A DNA stretch of 64,000 bases from Paludibacteraceae bacterium (lineage in GTDB: Bacteria > Bacteroidota > Bacteroidia > Bacteroidales > Paludibacteraceae). This document shows, in pieces, positions 35,122 through 44,732 of the stretch. Every line of letters begins with the position of its first letter. Position 1 is the stretch's first letter. Location: NCBI GenBank assembly GCA_016285885.1, contig JAEERP010000006.1:62001-126000 (forward strand). Reading direction: 5' to 3'. Position numbers and translations under genes: made by a program. Under the pieces are notes generated by a model, which saw nothing but the letters and a program-made list of their open reading frames with translations, ran no database searches and was not told where the DNA came from.

Positions 35122-35195
35122 GCCTCTTTAGCTCAGTTGGCCAGAGCACGTGATTTGTAATCTCGGGGTCGTTGGTTCGAATCCGACAAGAGGCT
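35122..35195 (+). tRNA. tRNA-Thr (TGT)
   Basis: A full cloverleaf is seen: acceptor GCCTCTT/AAGAGGC, D arm GCTCAGTTGGCCAGAGC, T arm with GGTTCGAATCC, and anticodon loop TTTGTAA, giving anticodon TGT for threonine. The anticodon stem CGTGA/TCTCG has a central T-T mismatch. No CCA is encoded (discriminator T, then CAAAA). The strong terminator downstream ends the SRP RNA-tRNA unit. Confidence 0.95.
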
Positions 35196-35206
35196 CAAAA
35201 AAAACG

Positions 35207-35235
35207 AAAGCCAGTGTTCTTCACTGGCTTTTTTT
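35207..35235 (+). terminator. Intrinsic terminator after tRNA-Thr
   Basis: A perfect 10-bp stem AAAGCCAGTG/CACTGGCTTT with loop TTCTT is followed by a T run. It lies 11 nt after the tRNA. Confidence 0.92.
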
Positions 35236-35254
35236 ATGTCTAACGGGTAACTGC

Positions 35255-35786
35255 GTAGAGACGCAAAATGTTGCGTCTCTACAGAACCACACCTCGCAAC
35301 GGATTCGAAAATTCCTCAAAAATGATTCCACAGGGCCTGCCCAATTCTTAATTCGCACCATGTGTTAATGTTTTTTCGGTGCCATAGGCATCCGATGGTT
35401 GTCGGTCAGATGCGGTAGAGACGCAAAATGTTGCGTCTCTACAGAAACACGCCTCGCAACGGATTCGAAAATTCCTCAAAAATGATTCCACAGGGCCTGT
35501 CCAATTCTTAATTCGCACCATGTGTTAATGTTTTTTCAGTGCCATAGGCATCCGATGGTTGTCGGTCAGATGCGGTAGAGACGCAAAATGTTGCGTCTCT
35601 ACAGAAACACGCCTCGCAACGGATTCGAAAATTCCTCAAAAATGATTCCACAGGGCCTGTCCAATTCTTAATTCGCACCATGTGTTAATGTTTTTTCGGT
35701 GCCATAGGCATCCGATGGTTGTCGGTCAGACGCGGTAGAGACGCAAAATGTTGCGTCTCTACAGAAACACGCCTCGCAACGGATTC
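35255..35786. repeat. 160-bp direct tandem repeat, 3.3 copies, each with a 28-bp palindrome
   Basis: The units start at 35255, 35415, 35575 and 35735, with an exact period of 160 bp; the last copy stops after about 52 bp. Each unit begins with a palindrome with 12-bp arms GTAGAGACGCAA and TTGCGTCTCTAC and loop AATG, followed by CGCAACGGATTCGAAAATTC, then GCACCATGTGTTAATG. The copies differ by only a few substitutions (for example CTGCCC/CTGTCC, TTCGGT/TTCAGT). No credible protein frame exists. The 10-mer CGGATTCGAA in each complete unit is the reverse complement of part of the tRNA-Thr T arm. The block fills the space between the tRNA terminator and recQ. Confidence 0.95.
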
Positions 35787-35819
35787 ACAGGACCAACCCC
35801 TCAATTCATAATTCAAAAT

Positions 35820-37739
35820 TCATAATTTTCTCATTCTGATCCAGTCCGCATCATCCACCTCAACAACCCCCTGGTCACGCAGGTGACGGACCACCGTGAA
35901 AAATTTCTTCTCGTCGACATCCGTCATCGAAAGAAGCGTACGGAGGGGCATTGGAGCCTCTGCCAACTGGGCATAGAGGAAATCCCTCACATTATCGAAC
36001 ACATGGTTTTGCAAACCTGTCTCATTCTTCGCCAGGCAATAGTCGCACGCCCCGCAATCATGCGGATTCTCCTCCCCGAAATAGCGCAGGAGCATCCGGC
36101 TACGGCAGTGGGAAGCGTCCGTCGCATATGCGATCACCTGCTCAATCCTGCGGGAGAAACGAGCCAATCGCTCCTCATACACCTCCTTCGAGATATACAC
36201 GCGGGACTCGTCCACCCTACGTCTCAGGAACTTGATGTAAGGGGTTTTCTTGCCTGGTATATAGTCAATCACCCCATAATAACGCAATCTGGATAGCTTA
36301 TGGTACATCTCGTCGCGGGTCAGTCCGAGACGCTTCGCCATATCGGCCTCGTCGATCCGCACATAGTCGGCGAAGAGCCCCGAATAGGTGCGGAGCAACA
36401 GTTCCAAGACATCGTCCAAGATCGGTTCGGTGGAGAAATCATAATCATAGAGCTTGCGGCGGGGCACGGTGAACATCACGTGCGAGCCCAAGTTCAGCTC
36501 GTCCGTCAGCTCCAAATACTCCGCCTGGTGCAGGATCTTCAGCGCACTGAACGTCTGCGTGATGGGCAAATGGAAGGAGGTGCAGAACTCACTCAGGCTG
36601 AAGGAGTGCATGAACTCTTCACCCTCACCCTCCCCTATCTGGAAATAGCAAGCCACCTTTGTGTAGACACCCTTGATGAACTCGCGGGAGGGATAGGACT
36701 CCGCGATACGTTTCTTCAGGTTCGTGATGTCCATCTTATTGTAGAGCAAAGTGGCATAGGCACGTTTCTCGTCACGACCCGCACGGCCCGCCTCCTGGAA
36801 GTAGGCCTCCAGCGTGTCCGGCAGATCCATGTGGATGACAGTGCGCACATCAGGCTTATCGATACCCATACCGAAGGCGTTCGTCGAGACGATCACGCGG
36901 CACTCGCCCGATTTCCAAGCCTCCTGCTTGCGTGTCTTCGTCTCCGGACTCAACCCCGCATGGAAATGGTCCGCCACCACACCATGCTGCTTCAGCCAAT
37001 CGGCGATCTCCTTGGTCTTCTCACGGCTGCGCACATAGACGATGGAGGTGCCGGGCACCTTCTCCAATATCCGCAGCATCTGTCCCAACTTATCATCCGT
37101 CTTCCGCACCACATAAGCGATATTCTTACGCTCGAAACTCTTCTGGAAGACCACTCCGTTACGGAAGCGCAACTGGCGTTGGATATCCTCCACCACATCC
37201 GCCGTGGCCGTGGCGGTCAGGGCCAACACCGGCACGTTCGGCAGGATGTCACGCGCATCGGCGATATGCAGGTAGGAAGGTCGGAAGTCATACCCCCATT
37301 GAGAGATACAGTGGGACTCGTCCACAGCGATCATGCAAACATCCATCAGTTTCATCTTCTGGCGAAAGAACTCCGTGCCTAACCTCTCCGGCGAGACGTA
37401 CAAGAACTTATAATCACCGAAAACGCAATTGTCCAAGGTCACTGCGATCTCCTCGTTGGTCATGCCCGAATAGATCGCCGCAGCCAAGATGCCCTTGTTC
37501 CTCAGGTTATCCACCTGGTCTTTCATCAGGGCAATCAACGGTGTGACGACCAAGCAAAGCCCCTTCATGGCAAGGGCCGGCACCTGGAAGGTGATGCTCT
37601 TACCGCCACCCGTAGGCATCAAGCCTAGGACATCCCTGCCTTCGTAGACCGCACGGACAATGTCCAGCTGGAGCGGTCGGAAGTCTGAATAGCCCCAATA
37701 TTTGCGAAGAATAGCCTTGAAAATATTATCGTCAACCAT
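35820..37739 (-). CDS. recQ: ATP-dependent DNA helicase RecQ
   Basis: RecQ is a 3'-5' superfamily 2 helicase in recombination repair. Motifs are FRPLQLDIV (motif 0), GLMPTGGGKSITFQ (Walker A), IAVDESHCISQWGYDFRPSY (DExH box and aromatic loop), LALTATAT, and FGMGIDKPDVR with QEAGRAGRD. The RQC zinc site follows (CRSRMLLRYFGE and CGACDYC). After about residue 500 there is a winged-helix and tail region in place of a classical HRDC domain. The frame opens eight codons earlier (37763), but the ATG at 37737-37739 gives the family N-terminus. The 3' end abuts the tandem repeat block. Confidence 0.95.
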   Translation of the reverse strand: MVDDNIFKAILRKYWGYSDFRPLQLDIVRAVYEGRDVLGLMPTGGGKSITFQVPALAMKGLCLVVTPLIALMKDQVDNLRNKGILAAAIYSGMTNEEIAVTLDNCVFGDYKFLYVSPERLGTEFFRQKMKLMDVCMIAVDESHCISQWGYDFRPSYLHIADARDILPNVPVLALTATATADVVEDIQRQLRFRNGVVFQKSFERKNIAYVVRKTDDKLGQMLRILEKVPGTSIVYVRSREKTKEIADWLKQHGVVADHFHAGLSPETKTRKQEAWKSGECRVIVSTNAFGMGIDKPDVRTVIHMDLPDTLEAYFQEAGRAGRDEKRAYATLLYNKMDITNLKKRIAESYPSREFIKGVYTKVACYFQIGEGEGEEFMHSFSLSEFCTSFHLPITQTFSALKILHQAEYLELTDELNLGSHVMFTVPRRKLYDYDFSTEPILDDVLELLLRTYSGLFADYVRIDEADMAKRLGLTRDEMYHKLSRLRYYGVIDYIPGKKTPYIKFLRRRVDESRVYISKEVYEERLARFSRRIEQVIAYATDASHCRSRMLLRYFGEENPHDCGACDYCLAKNETGLQNHVFDNVRDFLYAQLAEAPMPLRTLLSMTDVDEKKFFTVVRHLRDQGVVEVDDADWIRMRKL

Positions 37740-38032
37740 GAAACTGTTTTTATAATGAAACATTGGTCTTCGTGCGCCAGCGATTCAACTCGCAAACGGT
37801 AGAAATGTAGTAAAACACGTGAAATCCGTCCTCGGAACAATCGCCCCACACGACCCAACATTTTTTAAGTTCTCGTATGTTGCCGTAAAGTTACGGAAAA
37901 ACGCAATATTCTTTTTCATACCTAAAATAAAAACAGAGAAAAAAATTGCATTTTTACACGCATAATGGTAAATTACGCCTTATTTGGCACGGAGGGATAC
38001 TCCCCGCGCGGAAGGACAAAAACATTTACGAG

Positions 38033-38746
38033 ATGGACAGCAAGAAAGATCCGATGGGTAGGGCCATAGCGGACTACCACCAAGGCAAGAGAATGGGCAA
38101 ACTCAGGGTGTTCTCCCCGATGTTCGACGAGGATGAGATACCCGTGGAGACACTATTCCGCAAGTATGAGGAGATGCCGGAGATTGAGCGGAAGGCCTTA
38201 GACTTGACCCGAGGCAAGACACTCGACGTTGGGGCCGGATCGGGCTGCCATACGCTTGCCCTCCAGCAGCGGGACGTGGAGGTGACCGCCATCGACATCT
38301 CACCGCTCTCCGTCGAGACGATGAAGGCTCGTGGCGTCAAGGAGGTGAAGGAGCAGGACTTCTTCACCCTAAAAGGGAAATACGACACCATCCTCATGCT
38401 GATGAACGGTATCGGCATCGTCGGGACATTGGATCGTCTGCCCGACTTCTTCCGCCACCTCGACAACATCCTGGCGTCTGGCGGACAGTTGCTCTGCGAC
38501 TCGTCGGACATCAGCTACGTGTTCGAAGACGAAGAGGGTTTCATCGAGTACCCAGAAGACTCCGCCTATTACGGAGAGTTATCATTCCGCATGCAATACA
38601 AAGAGACCGTCGGGGAACCCTTCGAGTGGCTCTACATCGACGCCGACACGCTGCGGCAAAAAGCCGAGGAGAACGGTTACAGCGTCGAAGTGGTGGCTGA
38701 GGGAGAACACTACGATTACTTGGCAAGGATAACCAAGACCCTATGA
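38033..38746 (+). CDS. Class I SAM-dependent methyltransferase
   Basis: The 237-residue protein shows the SAM-binding motif I TLDVGAGSGCHTLALQ, motif II VTAIDISPLSVETMKARG, and the motif IV region KYDTILMLMNGIGIVG. The N-terminal 50 residues are charged and precede the fold. The frame is open upstream to 37946, but the ATG at 38033 (MDSKKDPMG) is the likely start. It is transcribed divergently from recQ. The methyl acceptor is unknown. Confidence 0.87.
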   Translation: MDSKKDPMGRAIADYHQGKRMGKLRVFSPMFDEDEIPVETLFRKYEEMPEIERKALDLTRGKTLDVGAGSGCHTLALQQRDVEVTAIDISPLSVETMKARGVKEVKEQDFFTLKGKYDTILMLMNGIGIVGTLDRLPDFFRHLDNILASGGQLLCDSSDISYVFEDEEGFIEYPEDSAYYGELSFRMQYKETVGEPFEWLYIDADTLRQKAEENGYSVEVVAEGEHYDYLARITKTL

Positions 38747-38797
38747 CATGGTCAAGAAAAGGGCGTAGAACAAGTTACATAATAAGCCAAAAAGGAA

Positions 38798-38805
38798 TAA
38801 CTTTG
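38798..38805 (+). promoter_or_regulatory. -7 element before the DUF4403 gene
   Basis: TAACTTTG matches TANNTTTG and lies 23 nt before the ATG at 38829; no -33 TTTG is evident. Confidence 0.5.
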
Positions 38806-38828
38806 CACATAGACAAAAAAGCGGGCCT

Positions 38829-40298
38829 ATGAAAACAAAAATACTCATCATACTATCATTTCTCCTGACCTTCCAGATAGCGGAAGCCAGACGGAACAGG
38901 GAGAAGGTGCAGGAGCCGGACTCTGTCCGCATCGACACCGCCGCCGCCAAGGATTTGGGCATCAACATCGACTTGAAGGAGGATTCGCTCATCGTGGAGG
39001 AACGTCCGGAGGAGACCTACATACCCGTCGTATACACGCCCAAGACCTCCATCCTGCACATCCCCATAGAGATCAACATGGCTTTGCTGGAAAAGATCAT
39101 CAACGACAACTTCCAGGGACTGATCTACGAGGACAACAACATCGAAGACGACAGCCTGATGATCAAGGCATGGAAGGAGCAGGACTTCATGATCGCCTAC
39201 GACGGAAACGAGCTCACCTACCGTGTGCCTATCAAGCTATGGATCAAGAAACGGTTCGACCTGGGCATCACGACGACCGACCGTGAGATCGAAGGCTCCA
39301 TCAGCATGACATTCAAGACAAAAATCGCCTTTTCGAAGGACTGGAGCATCATATCATCCACAAAAATAGTTGAGTATAAATGGATTAAGACTCCAACCAT
39401 CAAGGTCATAGGATTGAACATCCCCATCACCACCATCGCGGAGAAACTGCTCAGAGACAACCAAGAGGTCATTGGTAAGGCCATCGACAAATCCATCCGC
39501 GAATATATACCGCTGAAGAGTTACGTGGAGAACATCTGGAGCTCGGTGCAAGAGCCTATAGACATCAGCACCGCGGACTACAAGGCATGGATCAAGACCA
39601 CGCCGAAACAGATATACAGCACCCCTATCGAGGGCCAATACGGTATCCTGCGCACCACCATAGGCGTACATTGCCTCATGGAGGTCTACATGGGCAAGAC
39701 CCCGAGGAGGATCAACAAGAGCACAGCCATTCCGCCTTACAAACAATACAAAAGCACAGACGGCAGCTTCAACATCAACATCTTGGGAGACATTCCTTTC
39801 GAACTGGTGGATTCCGTGGCGAAGTCCATCATGATCGGCGAGAAATTCGGTGAGGGAAGGCATGAAATCGTGGTGGACAGCATAGAAGTCTACGGACAAG
39901 CCACAGAGTTGGTCATCGGGCTTCAGGTCTCAGGCTTCATCAACGGCAAGATCTATCTTACCGCCACGCCTTACTTCGACAACGCGACAAGCTCCATCAA
40001 GGTGAGGGATGTGGATTACCGTATCACGACCAAAAACGTATTGGCCAAAATCGTCAACCTATTCTACAAGAAAGGGCTCAAGAAGAAGATAGAGGAGAAC
40101 CTGGTCTTCTCCCTGAAGGAGGAACTCTCGCTCGTCAAGGAGATGAGCCGCTCGGAACTCTTCAACATGGAAGTGTTCAAGAACGTGCATGTAAATGGCT
40201 ACGTGGACAAACTCAACGTGAACAAAATATTCCTCACGGAAGAGGGCATCAAGGTGGACCTGGACCTCAAGGGAAAACTGAACGTGAAAATGCAGTAG
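38829..40298 (+). CDS. DUF4403 family envelope protein
   Basis: The 489-residue product has a signal peptide (ILIILSFLLTFQIAEA) and a long beta-rich body typical of DUF4403 (periplasmic, tubular lipid-binding-protein-like fold). Recognisable stretches are SILHIPIEINMALLEKIIND near residue 75, YRVPIKLWIKKRFD, and KVRDVDYRITTKNVLAKIVN near the C-terminal third. No cysteine lipobox is present. A role in moving lipids between membranes is a guess from fold similarity only. A bidirectional terminator follows at 40405-40440. Confidence 0.8.
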   Translation: MKTKILIILSFLLTFQIAEARRNREKVQEPDSVRIDTAAAKDLGINIDLKEDSLIVEERPEETYIPVVYTPKTSILHIPIEINMALLEKIINDNFQGLIYEDNNIEDDSLMIKAWKEQDFMIAYDGNELTYRVPIKLWIKKRFDLGITTTDREIEGSISMTFKTKIAFSKDWSIISSTKIVEYKWIKTPTIKVIGLNIPITTIAEKLLRDNQEVIGKAIDKSIREYIPLKSYVENIWSSVQEPIDISTADYKAWIKTTPKQIYSTPIEGQYGILRTTIGVHCLMEVYMGKTPRRINKSTAIPPYKQYKSTDGSFNINILGDIPFELVDSVAKSIMIGEKFGEGRHEIVVDSIEVYGQATELVIGLQVSGFINGKIYLTATPYFDNATSSIKVRDVDYRITTKNVLAKIVNLFYKKGLKKKIEENLVFSLKEELSLVKEMSRSELFNMEVFKNVHVNGYVDKLNVNKIFLTEEGIKVDLDLKGKLNVKMQ

Positions 40299-40404
40299 AA
40301 GTTAAGAGTTAAGAAGGAAGAGTTAAAAGTTAAAAGTTGAAGGAGAATTCATAGGTTCCGTTGGTTCCTCTATATAGGATGGATATGAGCGGACCATCCA
40401 CAAA

Positions 40405-40440
40405 AAAAATCGGTCAGGAGTACATCCCGACCGATTTTTT
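40405..40440. terminator. Bidirectional intrinsic terminator
   Basis: An 11-bp stem AAAAATCGGTC/GACCGATTTTT with a 13-nt loop is flanked by A and T runs on both sides. It serves the DUF4403 gene from the left and the YcxB-like gene from the right. Confidence 0.9.
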
Positions 40441-40456
40441 TACTATTCTATTTCTA

Positions 40457-40954
40457 TTACAGGTTCTTCGTCTTCAGGAAATCGAGCAGTTGATTCCACT
40501 CTTCCTCAGACGCGAAACCATTCTTATCGACAATAAGCATCTGATACGAATCGTAGTACAGGCAAAGGTATTGCTGTTTCTTCACTTTCAGCTTCTGAAA
40601 CAAACCATACCGACCGTTCCACTCTTGACTCGAATAATCATCCTGAGACGACAAAATCACCTCCTCATCCTTGAAAACATAGTGGCAGATCATTTTTTCT
40701 CCCATCTGTTTCCTCAACCTGCTTTTTGCACTCCCAGGCGATAACTTAATGAGTCTTCTGCCAAATACAACAATAGCCAGCAGATAGATGCCCGACAACA
40801 TCCAATCCGGAGATGGAACATCCCAAACAGAGAGGATGAAAGACACCGTAAACAATAATACCACAATAATGGTAATAATAAAACTCCTCTGCGCCCTCGT
40901 GTTAACCGAATAGATTATCTCCGGGGTAAGCGTTGTCTCATTATGTAGTTCCAT
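40457..40954 (-). CDS. YcxB-like protein with two membrane helices
   Basis: The 165-residue protein has a short N-terminal segment, two membrane helices (FIITIIVVLLFTVSFILSVW and WMLSGIYLLAIVVFGRRLI), then a domain with VILSSQDDYSSQEWNGRYGL and MLIVDKNGFASEEEWNQLLD, which resembles the YcxB-like C-terminal domain (PF14317). The frame starts with a GTG one codon earlier, but the ATG at 40952-40954 overlaps the recJ stop by 1 nt (TGATG) and is preferred. The function is unknown; it is coupled to recJ. Confidence 0.75.
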   Translation of the reverse strand: MELHNETTLTPEIIYSVNTRAQRSFIITIIVVLLFTVSFILSVWDVPSPDWMLSGIYLLAIVVFGRRLIKLSPGSAKSRLRKQMGEKMICHYVFKDEEVILSSQDDYSSQEWNGRYGLFQKLKVKKQQYLCLYYDSYQMLIVDKNGFASEEEWNQLLDFLKTKNL

Positions 40955-42699
40955 CACTCTACTGTTTTTATATCCTTGATCATCAGCTGGATGGAGGTCG
41001 TTCCATTGAAGGTGTTCTCCTCTATCGTATAGCAGATGTCAACTGGGTTTAACTCTTTGATGTATTTATTGAAATCGACCTCGCCCGGGCATTTCGGCTG
41101 ACCGAACCCGAAGGCGATACCGTTCATGATGCACTCCGACTGGGAGTCGATCAGCTCCAGCTTCATATGCTCCTGATCCTTACCAACCGCGCGGCTCGTA
41201 CCGTAATCGAAGACCCTACGGGTGACGAAGACCGGTTTGGAGTTCTCCGGGCCGAACGGGTTGAATTGCTTCAACAGGCGGAAGAACTTCGGGGTGATCT
41301 CCTTGAAATCGATGAATGCGTCGATATCGATCTGAGGCTGCTTCTGTTCCTCCAAGATATTCTCCGTGACATACTGTTCGAAGCGACGCTTGAACTCCGG
41401 CACATTCTCCTCTCGCATGGATAGGCCCACCGCATACATGTGTCCGCCGAAGTTCTCCAGCAGGTCACGGCACGACTCAATCGCTTTGTAGATATCAAAG
41501 CCCTGCACGGAACGTCCCGAACCCGTCGCGAAACCGTTCGAGTGCGTCAACACGATGGTAGGCTTGTAATACATCTCTGTCAATCGAGAGGCCACGATAG
41601 CGATGACACCCTTGTTCCAGTCCGCATTATAGACCACGATAGAGTTACGATTCTCCCAGCCTTCCTCACTCTCCAACTTAGCCTTCGCCTCGTCAGTGAT
41701 GCTCTTATCCAAGTCCTTACGCTTGTTGTTGTACTGGTCGATGCAGTCGCTCTTCGCCTTCGCGAAACTCAAATCCTTGGAAATCAGCAGCTCCACCGAC
41801 TCACGGGCAGTCTGCATACGTCCCGAAGCGTTCAAGCGAGGGCCGATTTTGAAGACGATATCGCTAATAGTGATCTCCTTATCCGCCAAGCCGCACACAT
41901 CGATGATGCTCTTCATACCCAAGCTAGGGCATGAATTCAACTGTTTCAGACCATAGAAAGCAAGAATTCTGTTCTCACCATTGATCGGCACGATATCAGA
42001 AGCGATGCTCACAGCGAGGAGATCCAGCATAGGCTCCAACTTATCGAACGGAATACCATTGTTCGAAGCGAAAGCCTGCATGAACTTGAAGCCCACTCCA
42101 CAACCAGAAAGGTTCACGTCGGGGTATGTGTTGTCCGCACGTTTTGAATCGAGGACAGCCACCGCATTCGGCAGGCACTCGTCTGGCGTGTGATGGTCAC
42201 ATATGATGAAATCTACGCCCAATTCCTTGGCATAATCCACCTTCTCCACCTCTTTGATACCGCAGTCAAGGGCAATGATCAGCTTGATCTTATTCTCTAC
42301 CGCATAATTAATACCCTTGGAAGAGACACCATACCCCTCCGTGTATCGGTCGGGTATGTAGAAATCAACGTTCGAATAGAACTGCTTCAAAAACTTATAC
42401 ACGAGCGCCACCGCCGTGATACCGTCCACGTCATAGTCGCCATAGACCAAAATCCTTTCCTTGTTTCCTATGGCTTTGTTCAAACGATCCACCGCCTTCT
42501 CCATGTCGTTCATGAGGAAAGGATCGTGCAAATCGGACAATTGCGGACGGAAAAAACTCTTCGCTTGGGCGAAGGTCGTGATACCTCGCTGGACCAGCAA
42601 TTGGCAAAGGACGGGGCTGATGCCCAAAGCCTCGGAAAGCTGCATCTTTTGCATTTCTTGTTCGTCTGTCAGAGGTATAAAATTCCATCTGTTAATCAT
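40954..42699 (-). CDS. recJ: Single-stranded-DNA-specific exonuclease RecJ
   Basis: RecJ is a 5'-3' exonuclease in recombination and mismatch repair. DHH-family motifs are visible: ILVYGDYDVDGITAVALVY (motif I), IALDCGIKEVEK, VDFIICDHHTPDECLP (DHH), and GSGRSVQGFDIYKAI with FGGHMYAVGLSM of the DHHA1 domain. The product is 581 residues from the ATG at 42697-42699; the frame is open for 55 more codons, but that region is AT-rich and is probably untranslated. The downstream YcxB-like gene is coupled. Confidence 0.95.
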   Translation of the reverse strand: MINRWNFIPLTDEQEMQKMQLSEALGISPVLCQLLVQRGITTFAQAKSFFRPQLSDLHDPFLMNDMEKAVDRLNKAIGNKERILVYGDYDVDGITAVALVYKFLKQFYSNVDFYIPDRYTEGYGVSSKGINYAVENKIKLIIALDCGIKEVEKVDYAKELGVDFIICDHHTPDECLPNAVAVLDSKRADNTYPDVNLSGCGVGFKFMQAFASNNGIPFDKLEPMLDLLAVSIASDIVPINGENRILAFYGLKQLNSCPSLGMKSIIDVCGLADKEITISDIVFKIGPRLNASGRMQTARESVELLISKDLSFAKAKSDCIDQYNNKRKDLDKSITDEAKAKLESEEGWENRNSIVVYNADWNKGVIAIVASRLTEMYYKPTIVLTHSNGFATGSGRSVQGFDIYKAIESCRDLLENFGGHMYAVGLSMREENVPEFKRRFEQYVTENILEEQKQPQIDIDAFIDFKEITPKFFRLLKQFNPFGPENSKPVFVTRRVFDYGTSRAVGKDQEHMKLELIDSQSECIMNGIAFGFGQPKCPGEVDFNKYIKELNPVDICYTIEENTFNGTTSIQLMIKDIKTVE

Positions 42700-42919
42700 T
42701 ATATATATTATTTTTCTATTTTTCCCATCAAATGATATCTTTTCCCATGACATTTTCCGCAATGTCCCCAAAGAGAAAAAACAACTTGTAAAGTTAATAA
42801 AAACATGACAAAAACCCATATCGAAAAAAATTTTTTCGCATTTTATCATAATAAGAGATATCACAAATCCGTTTTTTATTAAATTAGCCGTTCATTTTTT
42901 TGCGGGGATAAAAAAACAA

Positions 42920-44692
42920 ATGATAGAAGATTATTTCATACGAATACTACGCTGGAGAGAAGCCCATATTAACGAGAAGCATTTCACCCTGTTCCTTAGT
43001 TTTCTGACAGGACTGTTCTGCGCCATCGCCGCACATATACTTAAGAGCATCGTCGCCTTCCTGCACGAGTTGGTGAAGAGCAACTTCACGGACGGCAGTT
43101 TGAACTACCTATACTTGGCGACTCCGATTATCGGTGTGTGCCTCGCCAGCGCCTACGTCCGTTACATCGTGAAGGATGACATCAGCCATGGAGTGACGAA
43201 GATCATGTTCGCCATCTCCCAAAAGAAGGCGCGCATCAAGCGGCACAACATGTGGTCATCCACCATAGCCAGTTCGCTCACCATCGGTTTCGGAGGATCG
43301 GTAGGAGCCGAGGCCCCGATCGTGCTGACGGGCTCCGCCATCGGGTCGAACCTTGGACAGCTCTTCCGCATGGAGCAGAAGACCCTGATGTTGTTGGTAG
43401 GCTGTGGTGCGGCAGGCGCAGTGGCAGGAATCTTTAAGGCGCCCATCGCTGGCGTCTGCTTCACGCTGGAGGTATTGATGCTCGATTTGACGATGGCCTC
43501 CATCGTGCCATTGCTCATCTCCGCGGCGACCGCCTCCGTCTTCACTTATTTCCTCTCCAGTTCAGACGCCATGTTCACCTTCGAGGCCGTTCCTTTCTCC
43601 CTGCGCAACGTGCCTTACTACGTGGCTCTCGGAGTGATCTGCGGATTCGTTTCACTCTACTTCACGAGGGGAATGACCAAATTGGAGTCCTTCTTCGCCA
43701 GCCTCGATACGCCTATCAAGAAGTTGTTCGCCGGAGGTATCATGCTGAGCGTCCTGATTTTCTTCATCCCGCCGCTCTACGGAGAGGGTTACGACACTAT
43801 CGGCTACCTGCTCGACGGCAACGTGAAAGCCATCACGGAGAATAGCGTCTTCTACGATTTCAGGGATAATTTCTGGATGGTGTTGCTCTTCCTCTTCCTC
43901 ATCATCTTCTTCAAGATATTCGCCTCGGCGGCGACGAACGGAAGTGGAGGAACGGGCGGAATATTCGCCCCTAGCCTATTCATGGGGTGCATCACGGGTT
44001 ATGCGATGGCTTTCATCACCAACTATACTAGCCTAGGGACATTGCCAGAGAAGAACTTCGCCTTGGCGGGCATGTCGGGCGTCATGGCGGGTGTCATGCA
44101 CGCACCGCTGACGGGCGCCTTCCTCATCGCCGAACTGACGGGAGGCTACAGCTTGTTCATCTGTCTGATGATCACAGCCACCGTCGCCTACGTCACCATC
44201 ATAGCCTTCGAGCCTCATAGTTTGTACGCCATGCGTCTCGCCAAGAAGGGTGAGCTATTGACCCACAACACGGACAAGAACATCCTCACCTTGCTGAAGA
44301 CGGAAAACGTCATCGAAACGGACTTCCAAACGCTCCACCCGGAGATGTACCTGGGCGACGTCATCAAGATTGTGGCGAACTCCAACCGTAACATCTTCCC
44401 GGTACTCGACTCCAAGCATAGGATGGTGGGGCTCATCAGCCTGAACGAAATACGTAACATCATGTTCCGCCCGGAACTGTACAACCGCTTCAAGGTATCC
44501 AAACTGATGGTCTCCCCGCCGGACTTCGTCTCCGCCGACGAACCAATGGAGAAGGTGATGTACAAGTTTGAGAAGACCAAGGCGTGGAATCTGCCCGTGC
44601 TGGATGCGGAAGGCAGGTACCTGGGCTACGTCTCCAAATCGAAGATATTCTCCGCCTACAGAGAGTTGTTGGTGACGTTGTCGGACGAGTAA
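42920..44692 (+). CDS. ClC family chloride channel/antiporter with CBS domains
   Basis: The 590-residue protein has about ten membrane helices in the first 430 residues and a tandem CBS pair in the last 140 (YLGDVIKIVANSNRNIFPVL and VLDAEGRYLGYVSKSKIF). The selectivity filter regions are FGGSVGAEAPIVLTGSAIGS and NGSGGTGGIFAPSLFMG. The canonical GREGP is GAEAP here, keeping the gating glutamate but losing the arginine and glycine. It could be a channel or a proton antiporter. It is divergent from recJ across a 220-bp AT-rich gap in which no promoter could be assigned with confidence. Confidence 0.93.
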   Translation: MIEDYFIRILRWREAHINEKHFTLFLSFLTGLFCAIAAHILKSIVAFLHELVKSNFTDGSLNYLYLATPIIGVCLASAYVRYIVKDDISHGVTKIMFAISQKKARIKRHNMWSSTIASSLTIGFGGSVGAEAPIVLTGSAIGSNLGQLFRMEQKTLMLLVGCGAAGAVAGIFKAPIAGVCFTLEVLMLDLTMASIVPLLISAATASVFTYFLSSSDAMFTFEAVPFSLRNVPYYVALGVICGFVSLYFTRGMTKLESFFASLDTPIKKLFAGGIMLSVLIFFIPPLYGEGYDTIGYLLDGNVKAITENSVFYDFRDNFWMVLLFLFLIIFFKIFASAATNGSGGTGGIFAPSLFMGCITGYAMAFITNYTSLGTLPEKNFALAGMSGVMAGVMHAPLTGAFLIAELTGGYSLFICLMITATVAYVTIIAFEPHSLYAMRLAKKGELLTHNTDKNILTLLKTENVIETDFQTLHPEMYLGDVIKIVANSNRNIFPVLDSKHRMVGLISLNEIRNIMFRPELYNRFKVSKLMVSPPDFVSADEPMEKVMYKFEKTKAWNLPVLDAEGRYLGYVSKSKIFSAYRELLVTLSDE

Positions 44693-44732
44693 AAATAGTT
44701 AAGAGTTAAGAGTTGGGGCTATCTCAATATTT

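Noticed and set aside
35196-35260. Integration (att) site at the tRNA-Thr 3' end
   Set aside because: No integrase and no duplicated tRNA 3' end of useful length were found; only a 10-nt inverted match in the repeats.
35150-35368. 72-codon frame starting inside tRNA-Thr
   Set aside because: It overlaps the tRNA, its terminator and the first tandem repeat unit.
35255-35786. Possible CRISPR array
   Set aside because: The repeat unit is the whole 160 bp with no variable spacers; copies differ only by point changes, and no cas gene is nearby.
36300-37382. 360-codon open frame on the plus strand antisense to recQ
   Set aside because: All RecQ motifs are on the minus strand; the plus-strand translation shows no family features and is His/Leu/Arg-rich as expected for a shadow.
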